Source: Paenibacillus harenae DSM 16969
GTDB taxonomy: Bacteria; Bacillota; Bacilli; Paenibacillales; Paenibacillaceae
Reading direction: 5' to 3'
Assembly: GCF_000422465.1 (NCBI RefSeq)
Contig: NZ_KE383842.1
Location: 289,040-353,039 of the forward strand
DNA: 64,000 nt
Positions 61,182 through 64,000 of this stretch are shown piece by piece. The first letter of the stretch is position 1, and each line of letters starts with the position of its first letter. Under the pieces are notes generated by a model, which had not been told where the DNA came from, made no database searches, and worked only from the letters and a program-made list of their open reading frames with translations. A program made the position numbers and the translations under genes.

Positions 61182-62566
61182 GGACCCTTTATTTGGATTG
61201 CATTTCCGGCATCGCCGGGGATATGGCGCTGTCCGCGCTGGTGGACCTGGGCGCCGATCCGGATTATATCGTCAGCCATTTATCCCGGCTGCCGATCGAT
61301 CCGTTCACGATGGAATTCGTGCAGGTGGACCGGAGAGGCATCGCTGCGAAATGGCTGAAGCTGAGCTTAGACCGCAGCGGGGACGGCAATGAGAGTCTCA
61401 AGCGGAAGCATGAGCACAGCCAAGGACAACAACATCATCACGAACATGAGCATCACGAACATGAGCATCACGGACATCATGATCACCCTTCACACGAGCA
61501 TCATGAGCACCATGTTCATGGACTTCATACACATATGCACGAACACACGCATGATCATCATGATCGCCATCAACACGCACATGACCACAACCATGGTCGC
61601 CACCATGAACATAGAAAAGCAGCCGACATCATCCATATGATTGAGAGCTCCGGCTTGCCGGCGCGAGCGAGAGAAAGAAGCGTGGCGATCTTCCGCTTGA
61701 TTGCCGAAGCGGAGGGCAAGATCCATGGGATGGATCCTGCCGAGGTTCATTTTCACGAGGTTGGGGCGATGGATTCCATTCTGGATGTCATTGGGGTATG
61801 CCTGGCGCTCGAAAGTCTCGATGTCGGCCGGATCATCGTCTCGCCGGTACCGACAGGAACGGGCAGGCTTCGGATGGCGCATGGCTTATATCCGATTCCC
61901 GCGCCGGCGACGGCCGAGCTGCTTCGCGGCGTGCCATTATCCCCGTTCACGGCTATGGGCGAATTGACGACCCCAACCGGAGCAGGGATCGTTAAGGCGC
62001 TGGCCGCCGACTTTGGCACCTTGCCGGCCGGTACCATTGACCGGATCGGCTACGGCGCGGGAACCAAAAATTTTGACCATCCGAACGTGATCCGGGCCGT
62101 CCTCTATCAGCGGGAGCAGAAACAGGAAGCCCGGGAAACGATCGTCGTACTGGAAGCGCAGGTGGATGATTCTACCGGGGAAATGCTTGGCTACGCGATG
62201 GAAAAGCTGTTTGAAGCGGGGGCTCTCGATGTGTACCATACTCCGGTTTATATGAAAAAAAATCGGCCCGGCGTGCTCATCAGCGTAATCTGTTACCCGG
62301 CTAACAGCGATTGCTGCGAGCAGGCGCTGCTCTCGGAAACGTCGACCTTCGGCGTTCGCCGGAGCGAATGGCAGCGCAGGGCGCTGGACCGGCAGTGGAT
62401 CGAGGTCGTCACCCCTTACGGGCCCGTTCGGGTTAAGCAGGCCGTTGACGGTGGACGAATCATTCGCCAATCTCCCGAATACGAGGATGCGGTGCTTGCT
62501 GCCCGAGCCTTCGGCGTACCTCTCCAGACGGTTTTCCGGGAAGTATACCGGCGGTTAGACGTTTAG
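61178..62566 (+). CDS. larC: LarC, nickel-inserting cyclometallase, single chain with long His-rich insert
   Basis: A 462-residue LarC. The N-terminus is LYLDCISGIAGDMALSALVDLGA. A His-rich insert of about 70 residues (about 76-147, made of HEH/HHD-type runs) follows. The core then has VHFHEVGAMDSILDVIGVCLALE, GELTTPTGAGI, ANVDDSTGE-like AQVDDSTGEMLGYA and VYMKKNRPGVLIS. LarC puts nickel into the cofactor. In some species larC is split in two frames (larC1/larC2), but here it is one frame. The insert is unusually long and would hold or buffer nickel. Confidence 0.92.
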   Translation: MRTLYLDCISGIAGDMALSALVDLGADPDYIVSHLSRLPIDPFTMEFVQVDRRGIAAKWLKLSLDRSGDGNESLKRKHEHSQGQQHHHEHEHHEHEHHGHHDHPSHEHHEHHVHGLHTHMHEHTHDHHDRHQHAHDHNHGRHHEHRKAADIIHMIESSGLPARARERSVAIFRLIAEAEGKIHGMDPAEVHFHEVGAMDSILDVIGVCLALESLDVGRIIVSPVPTGTGRLRMAHGLYPIPAPATAELLRGVPLSPFTAMGELTTPTGAGIVKALAADFGTLPAGTIDRIGYGAGTKNFDHPNVIRAVLYQREQKQEARETIVVLEAQVDDSTGEMLGYAMEKLFEAGALDVYHTPVYMKKNRPGVLISVICYPANSDCCEQALLSETSTFGVRRSEWQRRALDRQWIEVVTPYGPVRVKQAVDGGRIIRQSPEYEDAVLAARAFGVPLQTVFREVYRRLDV

Positions 62567-62623
62567 ACACGAACTTTTGCAACCACGCTGTTATTGAGGC
62601 AGAACAAGGAGGAATTATTTCTA

Positions 62624-63883
62624 ATGATGAACACGCAAAATGTGATTAGCGGCGCCGATCTGCGTCAGACCGTTAACCGGCTGGTTCAAACGGCGCCTGT
62701 CACCGATATGCATACGCATTTATATGCGCCCGAATTCGGAGAACTGCTGTTATGGGGCGTCGACGAGCTGTTGACTTATCATTATTTGATATCGGAATCG
62801 TTCAGATGGTCGGAGGAGGATTATGATCTTTTCTGGTCCATGAGCAAACGCGAGCAAGCGGATTGGATTTGGAAGCGGCTTTTCATCGACCATTCTCCGG
62901 TGAGCGAAGCGGCGAGCGGCTTTATTACGATCCTGGATCGTCTTGGATTGGATGTCTCCACGCGCAATCTGGACGATTACCGTCAAGCGATTGCCAGCCG
63001 CACGGTGGAGGAACAAGTCGATACCGTCATGCAAATTGCGGGAATCGAAAAGATTGTCATGACGAACGACCCGTTCGATCCGGTTGAACGTCCCGTCTGG
63101 CTGGCGGGCAATGGGAAATCAGACCCTAGGTTCTATGCGGCGCTTCGGGTCGATGCGCTGTTGAATGACTGGCCGCATGCCGTGAGCGAGCTGCAGGCCC
63201 TTGGTTATGAAGTGCAGGCGGAATGGAGCCAGCGGACGCAAGCGGAAACCCGCCGGTTTCTGAAGGAATGGATCGTTCGGATGGATGCGCTTTATTTGGC
63301 CGTATCCATGCCCGGCGACTTTGTCTATCCGGCCGATGATCATCGCAGCAGCATGATTGACGACGTGATGATACCGGTATGCCAGGAACAGAAGATTCCG
63401 TTTGCGCTGATGATCGGTGTCCGCAGGCGGGTAAATCCGGGGCTGAAACTCGCGGGCGATATGAGCATGCTGTCCGACGTGTCGGCTGTCGAAGCGTTAT
63501 GCCGCCGGTATCCGGAGCAGAAGTTTCTCGTCACGATGCTCGCCAGAGAGAACCAGCATGAACTGACGGTGCTGGCGCGCAAATTCCGCAATCTGATGAT
63601 TTTCGGCTGCTGGTGGTTTCTCCACATTGAATCCATGGTCGAGGAAATGACGCGTTTCCGCATGGAGCTTCTGGGCACTTCGATGATTCCGCAGCACTCC
63701 GACTGCCGCGTCTTCGAGCAGTTGATTTATAAATGGGAGCATTCCCGCAAAATCATCGGCACCGTGCTCGCGGATAAATACGAGAGGCTGCAGCAGAGCG
63801 GCTGGCAGGTGACAGAAGATGAAATAAAAAGAGATTTGGACGATATGCTGAACCGGAACTTCTGGCGGTTTCTAGGGAAGTAA
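62624..63883 (+). CDS. Uronate isomerase-like amidohydrolase-fold protein
   Basis: A 419-residue protein with the start VTDMHTHLYAPEFGELL, the HxH metal motif of the amidohydrolase fold. Further features are LLWGVDELLTYHYLISE, IEKIVMTNDPFDP, PQHSDCRVFEQLIYKWEHSRKIIGTVLADKYERL and an end close to that of uronate isomerase (UxaC). It is shorter than typical UxaC (about 470). With the SDR it would turn glucuronate to fructuronate and on to mannonate. The ATG at 62624 lies 11 bases from AAGGAGG, and 62627 is also possible. Confidence 0.78.
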   Translation: MMNTQNVISGADLRQTVNRLVQTAPVTDMHTHLYAPEFGELLLWGVDELLTYHYLISESFRWSEEDYDLFWSMSKREQADWIWKRLFIDHSPVSEAASGFITILDRLGLDVSTRNLDDYRQAIASRTVEEQVDTVMQIAGIEKIVMTNDPFDPVERPVWLAGNGKSDPRFYAALRVDALLNDWPHAVSELQALGYEVQAEWSQRTQAETRRFLKEWIVRMDALYLAVSMPGDFVYPADDHRSSMIDDVMIPVCQEQKIPFALMIGVRRRVNPGLKLAGDMSMLSDVSAVEALCRRYPEQKFLVTMLARENQHELTVLARKFRNLMIFGCWWFLHIESMVEEMTRFRMELLGTSMIPQHSDCRVFEQLIYKWEHSRKIIGTVLADKYERLQQSGWQVTEDEIKRDLDDMLNRNFWRFLGK

Positions 63884-63918
63884 CGCTTTCGGTAATGTTA
63901 GTCCTCCATAAAGAAATC

Positions 63919-63958
63919 GCCCTCTGGCTTACCTGAACGGCAGGCCGGAGGGCTTATT
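63919..63958 (+). terminator. Terminator after the nickel-pincer operon
   Basis: GCCCTC and GGC pair with GCC and GAGGGC with one bulge, followed by TTATT. It ends the six-gene operon. The last 42 bases of the window show no gene. Confidence 0.65.
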
Positions 63959-64000
63959 CGTATTGCCGGCGTTCTTCCTCAGACCCGTGGTTTAATCGTT

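Noticed and set aside
61405..61615. CAT/CAC-rich repeats as a CRISPR array or microsatellite locus
   Set aside because: They are in frame within larC and code for a His-rich protein segment. There are no spacers.
1..64000. Mobile elements, phage genes, tRNA or rRNA genes
   Set aside because: No transposase, integrase, terminal repeats with target duplications, or RNA-gene signatures were seen.

Overview
The window looks like a chromosomal stretch from a Paenibacillus-type Bacillota (Paenibacillaceae). The reasons are strong AGGAGG ribosome sites with frequent GTG/TTG starts, a YesM/YesN two-component pair beside an LplB/YtcP-type sugar importer, catabolite-repression (cre-like) boxes, RacA-like and YojF/BshB2 genes, and the dense mix of sugar-hydrolysis and transport operons. 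I see no rRNA, tRNA, CRISPR array, IS element or phage gene.

Layout. 1-4.2 kb: the tail of an unidentified gene, an MFS exporter, a DUF4180 protein, a formylglycine-generating-enzyme-like protein, a VOC protein, a repeat-rich spacer and an AraC regulator. 4.2-15.3 kb: a plant-polysaccharide operon with sensor kinase, response regulator, lipoprotein, two permeases, a GH51 arabinofuranosidase and a GH2 enzyme. 15.4-23.3 kb: a RacA-like protein, an alditol oxidase, a flavin oxidoreductase with an ECF41-type sigma factor behind a matching ECF41 promoter, an SDR plus acyl-CoA ligase pair, and a membrane acyltransferase. 23.4-32.3 kb: YojF/BshB2 (bacillithiol), then mostly minus-strand genes (acyl-CoA dehydrogenase-like, M3 peptidase, GH43, quinone-reductase-like, MFS) and a divergent AraC regulator. 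32.5-36.9 kb: a MetP/MetS-type amino-acid importer with a 34-residue subunit, small genes, and a Nif3-like protein. 35.8-48.2 kb: three paralogous isochorismatase-type amidohydrolases with a LysR regulator, a dipeptide-type ABC importer with fused ATPases, and an MFS protein. 49-51.4 kb: an ArsR-type regulator divergent from an enolase-superfamily enzyme, with twin operators.

51.5-56.2 kb is the most unusual part. It is a tightly overlapped operon of HPr-kinase-like, PqqD-like, SipW-type peptidase, ABC exporter and nucleotidyltransferase genes, ending in a 68-residue peptide with three FPGxG repeats. The accessory set is that of Bacillota lasso-peptide clusters, but the cyclase and the usual B2 protease are missing. 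It may be an undescribed ribosomal peptide system.

56.4-63.9 kb is a LacI-controlled operon. It joins a fructuronate-reductase-type SDR, a LarA-type nickel-pincer enzyme with its complete cofactor set (LarE, LarB, one-piece LarC with a long His-rich insert) and a uronate-isomerase-like protein. This suggests a uronate route through a nickel-dependent mannonate/gluconate 2-epimerase.

All calls come from reading the sequence and translations by eye. No database search was run.
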